DNA of 32,998 bases, taken from positions 421,750 to 454,747 of the forward strand of contig NW_005197426.1 in assembly GCF_000372725.1 (NCBI RefSeq), in the 5' to 3' direction. Made by a program: the position numbers and the translations under genes. The stretch comes from Emiliania huxleyi CCMP1516. Its lineage: Eukaryota; Haptophyta; Isochrysidales; Noelaerhabdaceae. Each line of letters opens with the position of its first letter. Position 1 is the first letter of the stretch. Under the pieces are notes generated by a model. That model saw only the letters and a list, made by a program, of their open reading frames with translations, did no database searches and had not been told where the DNA came from. Positions 8,983 through 18,395 of the stretch are shown here, piece after piece.

Positions 8983-10675
8983 ATGGCCACTCTGCTCCTC
9001 CTCAGCACTGCTTACTCCCTCCACCCTCTCTCACACCGTGCCCCGCGTGCGCGCTGCTGCCGAGCGGACACCCTCTGCTCGTCGGCCGCCAGCCTGCCGC
9101 CACCGCTTCGGGACGCCGACGCGTTTGCGCGCGGCGTCCTCGACTGCGACGCGACTGCTTGGTGGCGGCAAGACTCGCAGCGGCTGCAGATTCTGGTGCC
9201 TCTCGCCGACGGCGTCTCCTTCAAAAGAGATGTGTCCGTCGACGTCTCGCGCAGACGGCTCACGCTCCGCGTGGCCGACAGCGACGTGGCGGTGGGCGAG
9301 CTGTGGCACGAAGTAAATGTGGACGCGTCGGACTGGTTCGTGGACGATGCGCCTGACTTTGGCGACGCGCGCTTCCTGGTGGTCGAGCTTCAGAAGCGCG
9401 AGAGCTTCGTCGACTGGGCGGCTCCGCTCAAGCCGGCGGGTGGGGGCAGCGGAGAGGAGGGTCGGAGGAGCCTCATCATCGGCGGCAAGGGCGAGGCGCA
9501 GAAGCAGGCTCCCACTCGCAATGTAGCACTCTCCTTTTTTTTCCCTCACCCGCGACTCGCCTCTCTCTCTCTTCCAGGCGACGGCGGTGCAACTCGCCTC
9601 GTACCAGCTCCTGCAGAAGCTACCCAGCGCAGTGCGGGGCGACGTGTACGCGCGCGAGGCGGCCAGCAGCGAGACGCTCTACTTTCTCGGAAAGGTCATC
9701 GCAGAGGCGACCGACGCGGCGCTCGCCCTAACGGCGCAGGAGGCGAGATGCTAGCCGAGAGATGGCCGAGGTGTAGCCGAGATGCAGCCGGGATTTAGTC
9801 CGCGCGGCGCAGGAAAGCGCCTCGAGCGCACTCACGCCTCCACTGCAGCAGCCTCTGCAGCCACTGCAACCTCTGCAGCCACCGCAGCCTCACACCATGA
9901 GCCCCGCCGCCTGCGGTGCCCCTCCACCTTGTCCGCACCGGCAAGGAGCTCGCGCGCCTCCTCCAGGACCCTTCCAGGACCCTTCCAGGACCCTTCCAGG
10001 ACCCTTCCAGGACCCTTCCCGCAGGTGCTCGTCAAAGAGCACGCGCGACTCTACCTGCCGTCCGTCTTCAGGACCCTCGCTGACGAGGCGAGGCAGACCC
10101 TTCCTAGACACTTCCTAGACACTCCTAGACACTCCTAGACACTTCCTAGACTCTTCCTAGACACTTCCTAGACTCTTCCCTGACGAGGCGCCGCTCCGCC
10201 TCGCGCCTTGACACGGCCGTCACACACGCACACGCACACACACACACACACACACCACGCACGCACACACACACACCAGGCACGCACGCACCCTCGCAGG
10301 AGATGGAGCTGTGGCTCGCGCCGGGCAACTCGGAGCTGCGCGTTGCTCAAAACGAGATCCCGCTCCACCGCTGGCGCCGCGTCGACGGGGCCGAGGGCGT
10401 GCCGGCAGCGGGCGCGTGCGGCTTCGAGCCGGAGACGGGCCCGCGTGAGGGCTGCGGCGTGCCGCAGGACATGCAGGGGAAGCCATTCGCGGTCCGGCGG
10501 GACGGAGCGGGGAGGCCTCTCGCAGCGCCGTTCGAGGCACCGCGCCCGAGTGAGTCCTCCCCGCCCTCCTGCCACTCACACCGCCCACTTCTGGCCCACG
10601 TCTCGCGCGCAGGCGAAGCTGATGGCGCCGGACGAGGTGCCAGGCGCATATGAGGCATGGCTGAGGAGCCAGTGA
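8983..10675 (+). CDS. CS-domain (NudC/p23-like) protein, five exons
   Basis: Proposed exons 8983-9522, 9578-9742, 10025-10087, 10300-10536 and 10613-10675 join without frame loss to 355 residues. Residues 1-25 form a hydrophobic/Arg leader (MATLLLLSTAYSLHPLSHRA), possibly a plastid or ER signal. Residues about 58-146 fit the CS domain of NudC/p23 co-chaperones: WWRQD, LQILVPL, GELWHEVNVDASDW and a final ELQKRE...W. Downstream exons give LASYQLLQKLPSAVRGDVYA, LVKEHARLYLPSVF and MELWLAPGNSELRVAQNEI, which read as one conserved C-terminal region. Introns: 9523-9577 GT-AG; 9743-10024 and 10088-10299 GC-AG (GAG|GCGAGA, GAG|GCGAGG); 10537-10612 GC-AG. For the last, a GT donor at 10550 would end the protein in another frame at 10653. 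The ATG at 8983 has a good context (gtcagcATGG). Exact client or function is unknown. Confidence 0.7.
9751..9805 (+). repeat. Degenerate 11-bp repeat in CS intron 2
   Basis: Five units of 11 bp with core tagccgag occur at 9751, 9762, 9773, 9784 and 9795. It begins inside the proposed GC-AG intron. Confidence 0.6.
9967..10020 (+). repeat. 11-bp minisatellite gacccttccag
   Basis: About five exact units of gacccttccag immediately precede the acceptor (cccgcag, 10024) of CS intron 2 and provide its pyrimidine-rich tract. Confidence 0.85.
10096..10181 (+). repeat. 11-bp minisatellite acacttcctag
   Basis: Eight units, six of 11 bp and two of 10 bp (acactcctag), lie in CS intron 3. The array is bracketed by the direct repeat tgacgaggcg at 10081 and 10181. 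The left copy contains the GC donor. Confidence 0.8.
10222..10287 (+). repeat. (CA)n microsatellite with CACG interruptions
   Basis: CA/CACG tract in CS intron 3, ending about 12 nt before the acceptor. Confidence 0.85.
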
Positions 10676-11213
10676 AGATACGTGCGCGTTCGGGTGCGCA
10701 CCGTTTCGCGCGCCGTTGCACACCCCCTTGTGCATGTTGCAATTGGTATTTTGTTTACCCCATTTTTCAGATAACTCGTTTTCAGATAGCGCGTCGTTCG
10801 GTAACCGCGGTAAGTCGAAACGAGACACACATAGAGCGTAACACTCTAAAGCCGTAACACGTACCTTCAGAGCAGCGTGTGCGAACTCGCGAGCGGTCGG
10901 ATCCTTCGGCGATCGCGTCCCCCCTCGCCTGCCTCCCACATACGCGCACGCACTGACATACAGCAGGGTGTGTGTGTGAACACACCACACAAGTCGAAAC
11001 GAGTTGTCGCGCGCAACGTCAAAATCGCATTCAAGTCGCTGACACTGTTGCGAGAGAGTTTCTCTCGCTCGTTGCGTCACTCTCGCGCGCGAGCGGTTTG
11101 ATCGCTCGGGCAGTGTGAGGGCATCTCCTCGCCAACCTTTGCAACAACCTCACCCCCCGGAGGTGAAGCCCCCTCCCGCCCCACCGCTCCGCTGCCGCGC
11201 CGCGCCCAGCGGC
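10676..11213. other. Convergent intergenic region
   Basis: This lies between the 3' ends of the CS gene (+) and a minus-strand gene. A 13-bp direct repeat aagtcgaaacgag occurs at about 10811 and 10990. No gene is supported. Confidence 0.5.
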
Positions 11214-12492
11214 CTAGTCCCACGCCTCGTCGCCGTACGCGTTCCTGCGCGCGCGGCGCGGCGAGGCGCCCTCCGAAGCCGCCGATGTCCGCCCCTGCGC
11301 CGCCACCGCCCGCTCCCGCAGCCCAACCCATGCGGACGAGGAGGCGGAAGGGTCGCGGCCGGCGGCGGCGCGCGCGCGGACATCGGCCCACGAGGAGGAG
11401 TCGCCTACCGACGGGCACACGATGACGTCTCCCGGACATGTCCCGGACATGTCCCGGACATGTCCCGGACATGTCCCTCGGTCGTGCCGACCTCTCTCCG
11501 GCTGCGCGCCGCACTCCGCCTCGTCGCCTCGCCGCTGCGCCCCTTCCCGCCTGCCGTCGCTGGGCCTCGGCTCTCCCAGCCGGAAGGCGCGCCCCTCCGC
11601 ATCCTCCCTCGCCGTCCGCTGCTGCCTCCGAATCTCGTCCCACCCGCCCTCCCCCAGCCGGCCTCCCTCGCCGCCCTCGCCACCCTCCCCTCCGCCCTCC
11701 GCCGCCGCCTCGGCGACGCCCTCGCCGACTCCGTCCGCGCTGCCGCCGCGCCGCCGCACCGCCTCCCCCGGCAGCGCGGAGGGAAGCTCGAGCAGGTTCG
11801 CCCTCAGCAGGCTCAGCGCCTCCGCCCCGCCGCCCTCTCCTCCGCCCTCTCCTCCGCCCTCCGTCCCGCCCTGCTGCTGCCCGCCCTGCTGCTGCGAGAG
11901 GCTGGCGGCGAGGTTGCGGTGGATGGTGCGCACCGCCTGCCGTCCGCCCAGCTGCAGGATCCGCTCCGCCTAGGACCGGCCCCGAGAGGAAGGTGGGCGA
12001 GCTTCCCGCGAGCACCTCACCTCCCTCCCTCTCCCTCCGCCCCTCTCCTCTCTCTTCTCTCCTCGCCTGCTCGGCGAGTGGCGACGAGTCCCCGCTCGAG
12101 CGAGCCTCCGCGCCGTGCTGCAGCAGCATAGCCAGCGAAGGTGCGTGCGAGCGGAATGTGGCGAGTCCGTGGCCGACCAGCGCGCCGGTCATCCCGAGCA
12201 CGATCCGCTGCGGCGTCGGCATCTTGAGCGAGCGACTGAGGAGCGAGCCGGCCAGCCCGCCCCCGAGCGCGGCGATGCCCGCCCCGCGTGACGCACGCCT
12301 CTCGCACTCCATTAGAAGCTCGCGCTCACCAGGCGTCGGCTCGTACCTCGCCGCGCGCACCCAGTAGAAGAGGGCCGCGGAAGCCTCTGCTGCCTTGCGG
12401 TCGGTGAGCGAGTTGAGCAGCCACGCGGTGCGCTCCTCTTCGCGCAGCGAGGTGCTGCTGTGTCCGTCCGGAGAGCTGAACCCGTCCATCAT
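11214..12492 (-). CDS. Unknown protein with glycine-zipper membrane segments
   Basis: Exon 1 (12492-12067) encodes 142 residues. It includes an amphipathic region (LTDRKAAEASAALFYWVRAA) and two short hydrophobic Gly/Ala-rich stretches (about 70-90 and 98-113) that could be paired transmembrane helices. A GC-AG intron (12066-11970; CAG|GCGAGG...CCTAG|GCG) joins it in phase 0 to an exon starting at 11969. That exon begins AERILQLGGRQAVRTIHRNL and continues through Gln/Gly- and Gly/Glu-rich low-complexity sequence to a stop at 11214. A further intron is likely around 11400-11480, because an 11-bp minisatellite is translated there and a TAG|GCG acceptor precedes GDSSSWADVRARAA. Its donor is not certain, so the C-terminal half is tentative. 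I do not recognise a family. A mitochondrial or plastid membrane role is possible but unsupported. Confidence 0.45.
11434..11479 (+). repeat. 11-bp minisatellite acatgtcccgg
   Basis: Just over four units of acatgtcccgg lie within the minus-strand gene, probably in an unrecognised intron. Each unit contains acatgt, so the array is locally palindromic. Confidence 0.85.
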
Positions 12493-13085
12493 TGCCGAGC
12501 TGCTATGGGCTCACGGCAGCGAGTTGCCCAGGGTCGAGAGGGTGCCGCCAGCCAACTGGACGGCGAACAACGCACAAAAAATGAAACCCGGTGCGCGTTC
12601 TGCAGTTAATTAAGGGGAAACCCGGTACACGGAACTAACCCTCGGAGACCCGTGTTATTTTACGGCCCTTTCCCTGCGAACGCGCACCCCCGGGGCTAGG
12701 GCTCTCTAGCCCGTAACCCGATCCCGATCATCCGGCCCGCTGGGTGCGCTCCTCAGCTCCCCGGCCCTGGCTGGATGTGAGGTTACCGACTGCACTCCAA
12801 GTGCTCCAAGTGCGATGCCGATCATCCGGCCCGCTGGGTGCGCTTCTTAGCTCCCCGGCCCTGGATGTGAGGTTAATGACTGCACTCCAAGTGCTCCAAG
12901 TACTGTTGCCTCCCCTTTCTCCCGGCCGGGGTGGGGCGCGCGCGGGGGCGGCGGGTGTGCGGGATGTCTGTGTGTGGGCCCGAGAGCGATGCGTCATGTG
13001 TGTGACATGTGTGTGTCCGCCTTGCGTTTGTTTCATAACATCGAAGGCTAGCTAAAAAGACGCGAACCACACGTTGCCACATGAC
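12493..13085. other. Intergenic with short tandem duplication
   Basis: This lies between the start of one minus-strand gene and the stop of another. It holds the duplicated segment annotated next, plus TG-rich sequence at 12960-13020. No gene is supported. Confidence 0.5.
12726..12902 (+). repeat. Two ~90-bp tandem copies with shared dispersed end
   Basis: Two copies start with gatcatccggcccgctgggt (12726 and 12820) and end with actgcactccaagtgctcca (about 12789 and 12879). The end motif recurs on the opposite strand at 30848-30872, so it belongs to a dispersed family. Confidence 0.75.
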
Positions 13086-14345
13086 TCACAATTTTGATGT
13101 CACAAGCGTCCACGAAGGATGACCCTCCCCTTCGGCCGACATCGTCGCAAAAGAGGGAGCCCCTTTGCGCCGAGCGCTGGTCGTCTCGCGCAGCGACACT
13201 GCGGCCTTGGCACCCCGAGTGCTGTGCCTCCGGCACAAGACGATCGTAGCTGCTGCCGTCGCGAGTAGGGCGGCGAGTGGCAAGGCCACCGCCAGGGCGA
13301 GCGTGTCGGCTCGAGAGCCAGACGGCACGGAGGCGAGACTCGCATCAGACTGCAGCGGCGATGGAAGCAGTGGTGGTGGCGGCGGCGGCGGCGGCAAGGG
13401 TGGTGGTGGTGGAGGCGGACTCGATGGCGACTGTGGCAGAGATGGAGGCGAGGGCCGTGGAGGCGGAGGCGAGGACAGAGGCAGCGAAACAGGCGATGGC
13501 GGTCGCTGTGGCGCACGCGAGGGCAGCTGAGGCGGTGCCGAGGGCGGCAGAATCTCCGGCGATGGCTCGGGTGCCGGCGGAGAAGGGGAGGGCGAGGGCG
13601 AGGGCGAGGGCGAGGGCGAGGGCGAGGGTGGCGGTGGCGGCGGCAGCGACTGTGGCGGCACATCGACGCACTGCCCCGCGGGCTGTCGGTACCTCGCTGG
13701 CGCATCCTGAAGCCACCCGTCAGCCCACGTCGCCGACTCTCGCCGGTAGACTTGCGGCTGCGTCGCCTGGACCACAGCGCCTCCATCTCCCGTCCACGAC
13801 GTCGGCCAGTCAGAAGGCGGGCTGTTCGGGCAGCTGTAAAGCGAGCGCGGCGTGCTGCCGCTGATGCGCAGCGGTCTCGTGCACGAGTAGTACACAGAGA
13901 AGCATGTGCCCGGCTCGGTGCAGCCCACTCCTATCGGCGAGCCCCTGTCCCCAATCTTATCGGTCATAGGGTTGGCGAGATGTAGGGCACATTGCTCGCA
14001 GGCCACGTCTGGGATCTCGACGGTGATGTAGAGTGAGTGGTACCCTGACTCGTCGCCGGGCGCAGCCCCGGCAAAAGAGTCGTCGTGCGGGACGTGATCG
14101 AGAAGCGTGCACGATTCGTCGTCGTCGCCATCAGCGCTCAGCGAGATGCGCCACGGCGAACCGCGATGGGTGATGCTCTCTTCGATGTGGATGGTGAGCG
14201 GTCCCGGAGCGACGGCCGTGACAGAGCCAGAGAAGTCGTCGTGCTGAGCACCGCACGGGCCGTTCTTGATGCCCGTGTCGGGCGAGCGTGCGGTCGGGCA
14301 GGCGAAGCGAGAGTGGCCGGCAGCGGAAATTATTATGAGGAGCAT
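13086..14345 (-). CDS. Membrane-anchored LPMO-like copper-domain protein
   Basis: From the ATG at 14343-14345 the product has 419 residues. A short hydrophobic leader MLLIIISAAG is followed by H11 in HSRFACPTARSPDTGIKNG. A His exposed by signal cleavage is the hallmark of the copper 'histidine brace' of lytic polysaccharide monooxygenases. The next 200 residues contain PLTIHIEESITHRG, PWRISLSADG, LLDHVPHDD, YITVEIPDVACEQCALHL and many cysteines. These resemble the SCE4755-type LPMO-like family. A Pro/Ser stalk (about 226-335, with an SPSPSP run encoded by a 6-bp repeat), one transmembrane helix (about 348-370) and a basic 49-residue tail follow. That predicts a cell-surface type I protein. 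The start is uncertain: the leader is very short, and in-frame ATGs exist at 14468 and 14591. The oxidase function and glycan substrate are inferred. Confidence 0.6.
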   Translation of the reverse strand: MLLIIISAAGHSRFACPTARSPDTGIKNGPCGAQHDDFSGSVTAVAPGPLTIHIEESITHRGSPWRISLSADGDDDESCTLLDHVPHDDSFAGAAPGDESGYHSLYITVEIPDVACEQCALHLANPMTDKIGDRGSPIGVGCTEPGTCFSVYYSCTRPLRISGSTPRSLYSCPNSPPSDWPTSWTGDGGAVVQATQPQVYRRESATWADGWLQDAPARYRQPAGQCVDVPPQSLPPPPPPSPSPSPSPSPSPSPSPPAPEPSPEILPPSAPPQLPSRAPQRPPSPVSLPLSSPPPPRPSPPSLPQSPSSPPPPPPPLPPPPPPPPLLPSPLQSDASLASVPSGSRADTLALAVALPLAALLATAAATIVLCRRHSTRGAKAAVSLRETTSARRKGAPSFATMSAEGEGHPSWTLVTSKL

Positions 14346-15279
14346 GGCGGATGAGTTTTGTGCGCGGCGAGTACACCACGAGCAGTCAGTGGAGCTCGAT
14401 CTTGTCGCCGTGACCTTCTCGCCGTGCCCGATGGATTGAAGCGTGTCTCCGGAAACTTGCGGGTCCATCACGCTTCCACCGGTCGCCGATATAGTCCTAT
14501 AGGTTTGGTAAGGTAGGACGGTCCTACCCTGGTGAGGGAAGAAAAATCGCGTTGAACAAAGAAAAATGAAACCCTTCGGGTCACTCCTCATCGCAAACCC
14601 CTGTCAGCAGTCCTCCTCCGGGAATGTACGTAAGAGCCACATACATTGAAAATCGGCGGCGGGAGTCGGCACACGTTGATCGTTGTTGCCAAATACCGCA
14701 TCGGGCGCACATAACTCAGGCTCTGGGGGGAGGCGGGGGCCCTAGATAGAGGGTATCCATGCGGGGGGGAGATGGGGTCCCACGGCCCGCCGCAGGCGCC
14801 GATTTTTTGAGTTTTTTTTGCGCGATTTTTCACTTGTTTTGGACATAGCACATAGGAATTCGCCGTACTTGCGGCCATGCTATCACGCCTTGCGACAGCC
14901 TGTCGGCGCTGCTGACCGTGCCCTGCTGCACAATTGACCACCTGCATAGCTCGCGGCCTTAGTATCCGCTCGCCTGTGCGGCCGACGGCGCGCCCACACT
15001 CCGCCGAGGCCGCTTGAAGGCGCCCGGGCCCGACGGCCGATGCATGGCGTAAACCGGGGGCGGAGCCGCGCCGATCGCGCCGCAGGCGACCGGCGTGGCC
15101 GCCACGGCCGCCGCCGCCGTCGCAAAGCCGCTGGCGGCGGCGGCGGCGGCGGGCTCGAAGCAGCTGCTCGACGGGCCGTCGACGCTCTTCAGCCACTCCT
15201 GGGCACGCGCCTCGCCGGCCGTGGAGATTGCGATGCATCTTGCCGCCGGCCACGGTGGCGAAGAGGCCCCAATATCATG

Positions 15280-15345
15280 TACATGTACATGTTACATGTT
15301 GTTGTTGTTGTTGTTGTTGTATACACATGTACATGTGTGCATGTG
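15280..15345 (+). repeat. ACATGT / GTT microsatellite
   Basis: Alternating atgtacatg words, a (gtt)n run of about seven units, and again acatgtacatgtg. This is simple sequence without coding value. Confidence 0.8.
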
Positions 15346-15540
15346 TGTGTATTTTCGAGATCGGCCGTGAGCGGGAGCCGGTGGGCGGCGCAGAAAGAAT
15401 TCTTATTCGCCGCCCGTGCCGGCACTAACACGGGAACACCAAAAAAGAAAGAAACGCGCGCATGAAAAGCGATCCCACGACAGCGTCGGTGGGGAAGACA
15501 TGAAGGGTAGAGGGCTGTCCGCAACAGTGGGCTAACGCCT

Positions 15541-15589
15541 CGGAATGTGGAAGCAGTATGGCTCAGCCATACTGCTTCCACACACATTC
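15541..15589. repeat. Near-perfect long hairpin
   Basis: The centre is an 18-bp inverted repeat (tgtggaagcagtatggct) around a single C. Outer arms ggaatgtg and cacattcc extend pairing after a 4-nt bulge on one side. Either strand would fold into a stem of over 20 bp. It lies in AT-poor intergenic DNA with no adjacent gene. Confidence 0.7.
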
Positions 15590-16104
15590 CCTGTGCTCGC
15601 TCCCACACAGCCATCTTACCTAAGGATGGCTGAGCTCGCTGCAGTGCAGCCATAGCCTTCAGCCCGATGGCGTCAATACACAAAGGGCAGCCATCCTTGG
15701 TAGACGGTTGAGGAGCTTCAGAGGGGGATGGGGGGGATAAGGTCCCGGCCGCCGGCGGCGGCCGGCGGGTCGAGGGGGGGGGGGGGTATGGTCTCAGGCG
15801 GGCGGCCCTCTCCAGGGGTATGGTCAGGCTGCCTTCCCCTCCCCGGCCCAACGGATAGATGAATCCGGGGCACCCTCCGCTCGAATCCCTGGCTGGGGGT
15901 TCGAGGTGGCCCCCACCCTGGGGCCTCCCATCAAAGGGACTGCTGCAGAAGACGCCCAATCTTGCACACGTGCAAGAACCATACAGTTGCTGCCTATTTA
16001 ATATGAATGGCGCCGTGTAAATTCTTATTTTGTGTGGCGGGGGTGGGCGGGTGCACGGAGCTAAGTGCCTCGCCACCCTCGCAGGAGTCGCTTAGGCGGC
16101 TCCC

Positions 16105-16275
16105 GTGGTGTACCTGTGTTAGTGCCAGTGCGAGCCAGTCCCGTGCCCAGTCCTGTGCCCAGTGTCGTACGAGGGAGTGTTGTTGTAAAACCGTGGTGTA
16201 CCTGTGTTCGTGCCAGTGCGCGCCAGTCCCGTGCCCAGTGTTGTGCGAGGGAGTTTTGTTGTAAGATTCTTATTT
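16105..16275 (+). repeat. Two tandem copies of the GTGCCAGTGCG dispersed repeat
   Basis: Each copy reads tggtgtacctgtgtt, (a/c)gtgccagtgcg, ccagtcccgtgcccagt, a (t/c)gt(a/g)cgagggagt block and ttgttgtaa. Copy starts are at about 16105 and 16194. The array ends about 50 bp before the twinfilin start codon, so the second copy may lie in its promoter or 5' untranslated region. Confidence 0.75.
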
Positions 16276-16326
16276 TGTCACTTGGCGACAGCAGGCGGCC
16301 GCTGCCGCGGCGCTCGCGTTCCACAA

Positions 16327-18395
16327 ATGCACTCCACCTCCTTCGGCGTCTCGGACAAGCTTCAATCGGAGCTGCAGCGGGCCTGCGGCGGTGCTGCTGT
16401 CGGCGGGCTGCAGATCCACATCCGCAACGAGACCTTTGAGCTCGGCGAGACGCTGCCCACGGTGTCGGTGCCCGCGCTGCTCAAGGCTGCGATCACGCCG
16501 CTGCTGGACGAGCGGGCGCCGTGCTACCTGCTGCTCTCGCTGCAGAGCGAGTGGGCGCTCGCCAGTTGGGTGCCCGACGCCGCCGGCGTGCGCGACAAGA
16601 TGCTCTACTCTTCCGGCCGCGAGGCGCTCCGCAAGGCGTTTGCGTCGCTCGGCTCTCTGTCGTACGAGGCGCACTGGGCGGGGAAGGGCGAGGCGGACGT
16701 GGAGGCGCTCTTCGCGGCGCCGACCGAGGAGAAGGCCACCCTCGCGCTGATGACAGGCACCGAGAGGATGGCGCTCGAGGACGCCAAAGCAACCGCCGTC
16801 GAAGCCGCCTCCGGCAAGGCGGCTAGCCCACCCACCCTCCCCTGAGACTTCGGCCACCCGCCCTCCCCTCAGACTTCGGCCAGACCACCCTCCCCTCAGA
16901 CTTCGGCCAGACCACCCACCCACCTCCCCTGAGACTTCGGCTAGCCCACCCGCCCTCCCCTCGGCAGGTTTCCTCTGCGTCCCTCGCCTTCCCGCTCACC
17001 GCCGCCGCCGCCACCGCGCTGACGGCGTTCGAGAGCGGCGGCCGCGACCTTCTCCTGCTGCACGTCGACGGCGAGAGAGAAGAAGCCGACCTCGCGAGAC
17101 CCAAAAAAAAAGAAATCGTGGAGGTCAGTCGAGTGCGGTGGGTAGGTGAGACCATCGGGCTGCTCGACTCGCCCTCGCTGCCGCCCCTGGCCTCGGGCAG
17201 CCCAGTACCGCACCACCCACGGAGCAGAACCCACACCGGGTTCGGTACTCTGGAGGTATGGTACTAGGCGCCCCGCTCTCGTCGGTGCTTCCCTCCGCCG
17301 AGCCGTGCTACGCGCTGCTGCGGCACAGCAGCGAGGGCGGTCTAGCCGAGAGGCAGCCGAGAGGCAGCCGAGAGGCAGCCGAGAGGCAGCCGAGAGGCAG
17401 CCGAGAGCCGAGAGACAGCCGAGAGACGGCCGAGAGGCAGCCGAGAGACAGCCGAGAGGCAGCCGAGAGACAGCCGAGAGACAGCCGAGAGACAGCCGAG
17501 AGACAGCCGACAGACAGCCGACAGACAGCCGACAGACAGCCGAGAGACAGCCGAGAGACAGCCGACAGACAGCCGAGAGACAGCCGAGAGCCGAGAGACA
17601 GAGAGGTCGAGAGATCCCCCAGAGACAGCCGAGATATGGCCGCGGTACGCGCTGCTGCGAGCGACGGGCTGAGCAGCGAGCTGCCGAGCTCAGGCGCGCC
17701 GCTGCTCTTCCTGTACTCGTGCCCTGAGGGCGCGGCGGTGCGCGCGAAGATGCTGCATGCGTCGTGCAAAGGCGCCGTGCTCGCCTGAGGCCGCCGACAC
17801 CGAGAGGGCGCGGCCAGTGCGCGAGATTGCGCGATGTCGCCCGCGAGTAGGCGCGGTGCTCGCCTCGCTGTCGGGCCGAGGGCTCGAGGTGTCGAAGTCG
17901 CTCGAGGGTGAGCAAGAAGAAGAATAATAATAATTTTATTATGATGATGATGATGATGATGATAACGATAATGATGATAATAACTATAATAGGCGAGCCC
18001 TCCGACCTGACCCACGAGCTGTGAACAGCGTCTCTTCACACCTCTAGCTGTGAACAGGCGAGCCCTCCGACCTGACCCACGAGCTGTGAACAGCGTCTCT
18101 TCACACCTCTAGCTGTGAACAGGCGAGCCCTCCGACCTGACCCACGAGCTGTGAACAGCGTCTCTTCACACCTCTAGCTGTGAACAGGCGAGCCCTCCGA
18201 CCTGACCCACGAGCTGTGAACAGCGTCTCTTCACACCTCTAGCTGTGAACAGGCGAGCCCTCCGACCTGACCCACGAGCTGCTCTCCTCCGAGCTGAGCG
18301 CACCGGTGAGCGGCGCGGCGGGCGGCGCCGAGGCGCCCGCCGTCAGAAAGGCGGCGCCGCGCGGCGGGCGGAAGCTGACCAGCCGGCGCGGCTGA
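16327..18395 (+). CDS. TWF: Twinfilin (two ADF-H domains), six exons
   Basis: Proposed exons 16327-16818, 16968-17145, 17268-17336, 17694-17771, 17851-17907 and 18253-18395 give 338 residues, close to twinfilins (about 350). Twinfilin sequesters actin monomers and binds capping protein. ADF-H domain 1 (about 5-125) has APCYLLLSLQ, a W...W-PD segment and VRDKMLYSSGREALRKAF. Domain 2 (about 165-300) is rebuilt only by splicing: LLLLHVDG, CYALLRHSSEG|APLLFLYSCPEG, VRAKMLHASCKG|AVLASL, GEPSDLTHELL. The tail is basic (RGGRKLTSRRG), as in the capping-protein/PIP2-binding tail. Introns 1, 3 and 4 are GC-AG; introns 2 (AG|GTGAGA) and 5 (G|GTGAGC) are GT-AG. The end of exon 2 is the weakest point: a GC donor at 17071 would also keep frame but would delete a predicted strand. 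Intron 5 contains the 65-bp array. Confidence 0.8.
17340..17600 (+). repeat. 11-bp minisatellite agccgagaggc, about 24 units
   Basis: Units alternate agccgagaggc, agccgagagac and agccgacagac with few indels. It fills twinfilin intron 3 (17337-17693), starting right at the GC donor. All translations are periodic and are not part of the protein. Confidence 0.9.
17920..17990 (+). repeat. AAT/GAT microsatellite
   Basis: An AT-rich stretch of (aat)n and (gat)n in twinfilin intron 5, very different in composition from the flanking exons. Confidence 0.85.
17991..18250 (+). repeat. 65-bp tandem array, four exact copies, duplicating a 3' splice site
   Basis: Copies start at 17991, 18056, 18121 and 18186; a fifth partial copy at 18251 is the start of the real last exon. 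Each copy begins AG|GCGAGCCCTCCGACCTG, the exon-6 sequence, then diverts to a stop (CTGTGAACAG) instead of continuing into exon 6. Each carries a potential acceptor (AACAG) fused to a potential GC donor (AG|GCGAGC). Confidence 0.9.

Larger units (their letters stand above)
14346..16104. other. Long intergenic region
   Basis: No gene is firmly supported. On the minus strand near 15240-15010 a frame reads EARAQEWLKSVDGPSSS and ends ...AAQASGY-stop; it could be a last exon, but I find no partner exon. Other contents are a microsatellite at about 15280-15345, a hairpin at 15541-15589, a G-rich run at about 15774-15786, and a fragment of the GTGCCAGTGCG repeat at about 15405-15450 (minus). Confidence 0.45.

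Noticed and set aside
10550..10612. GTGAGT donor at 10550 in the CS gene
   Set aside because: It is a good consensus, but it shifts the last exon to a frame ending in GRGARRI. The GC donor at 10537 gives a more protein-like C terminus. It is kept as an alternative in the gene entry.
14588..15253. Possible minus-strand gene upstream of the LPMO-like protein
   Set aside because: The listed frame is Arg/Gly-rich. A neighbouring frame (EARAQEWLKSVDGPSSS...ASGY-stop) looks slightly more protein-like, but no joining exon or start could be found.
15840..15930. ggttcgagg word suggesting a tRNA B box
   Set aside because: No A box at suitable distance and no cloverleaf could be drawn.
15189..16076. 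295-codon open frame on the minus strand
   Set aside because: It crosses a microsatellite, a dispersed repeat fragment and a hairpin. Its translation is Pro/Arg-rich with no conserved block.
17991..18250. Regular 65-bp repeats resembling a CRISPR array
   Set aside because: The copies are head-to-tail identical with no unique spacers, and each contains coding sequence of the next exon.
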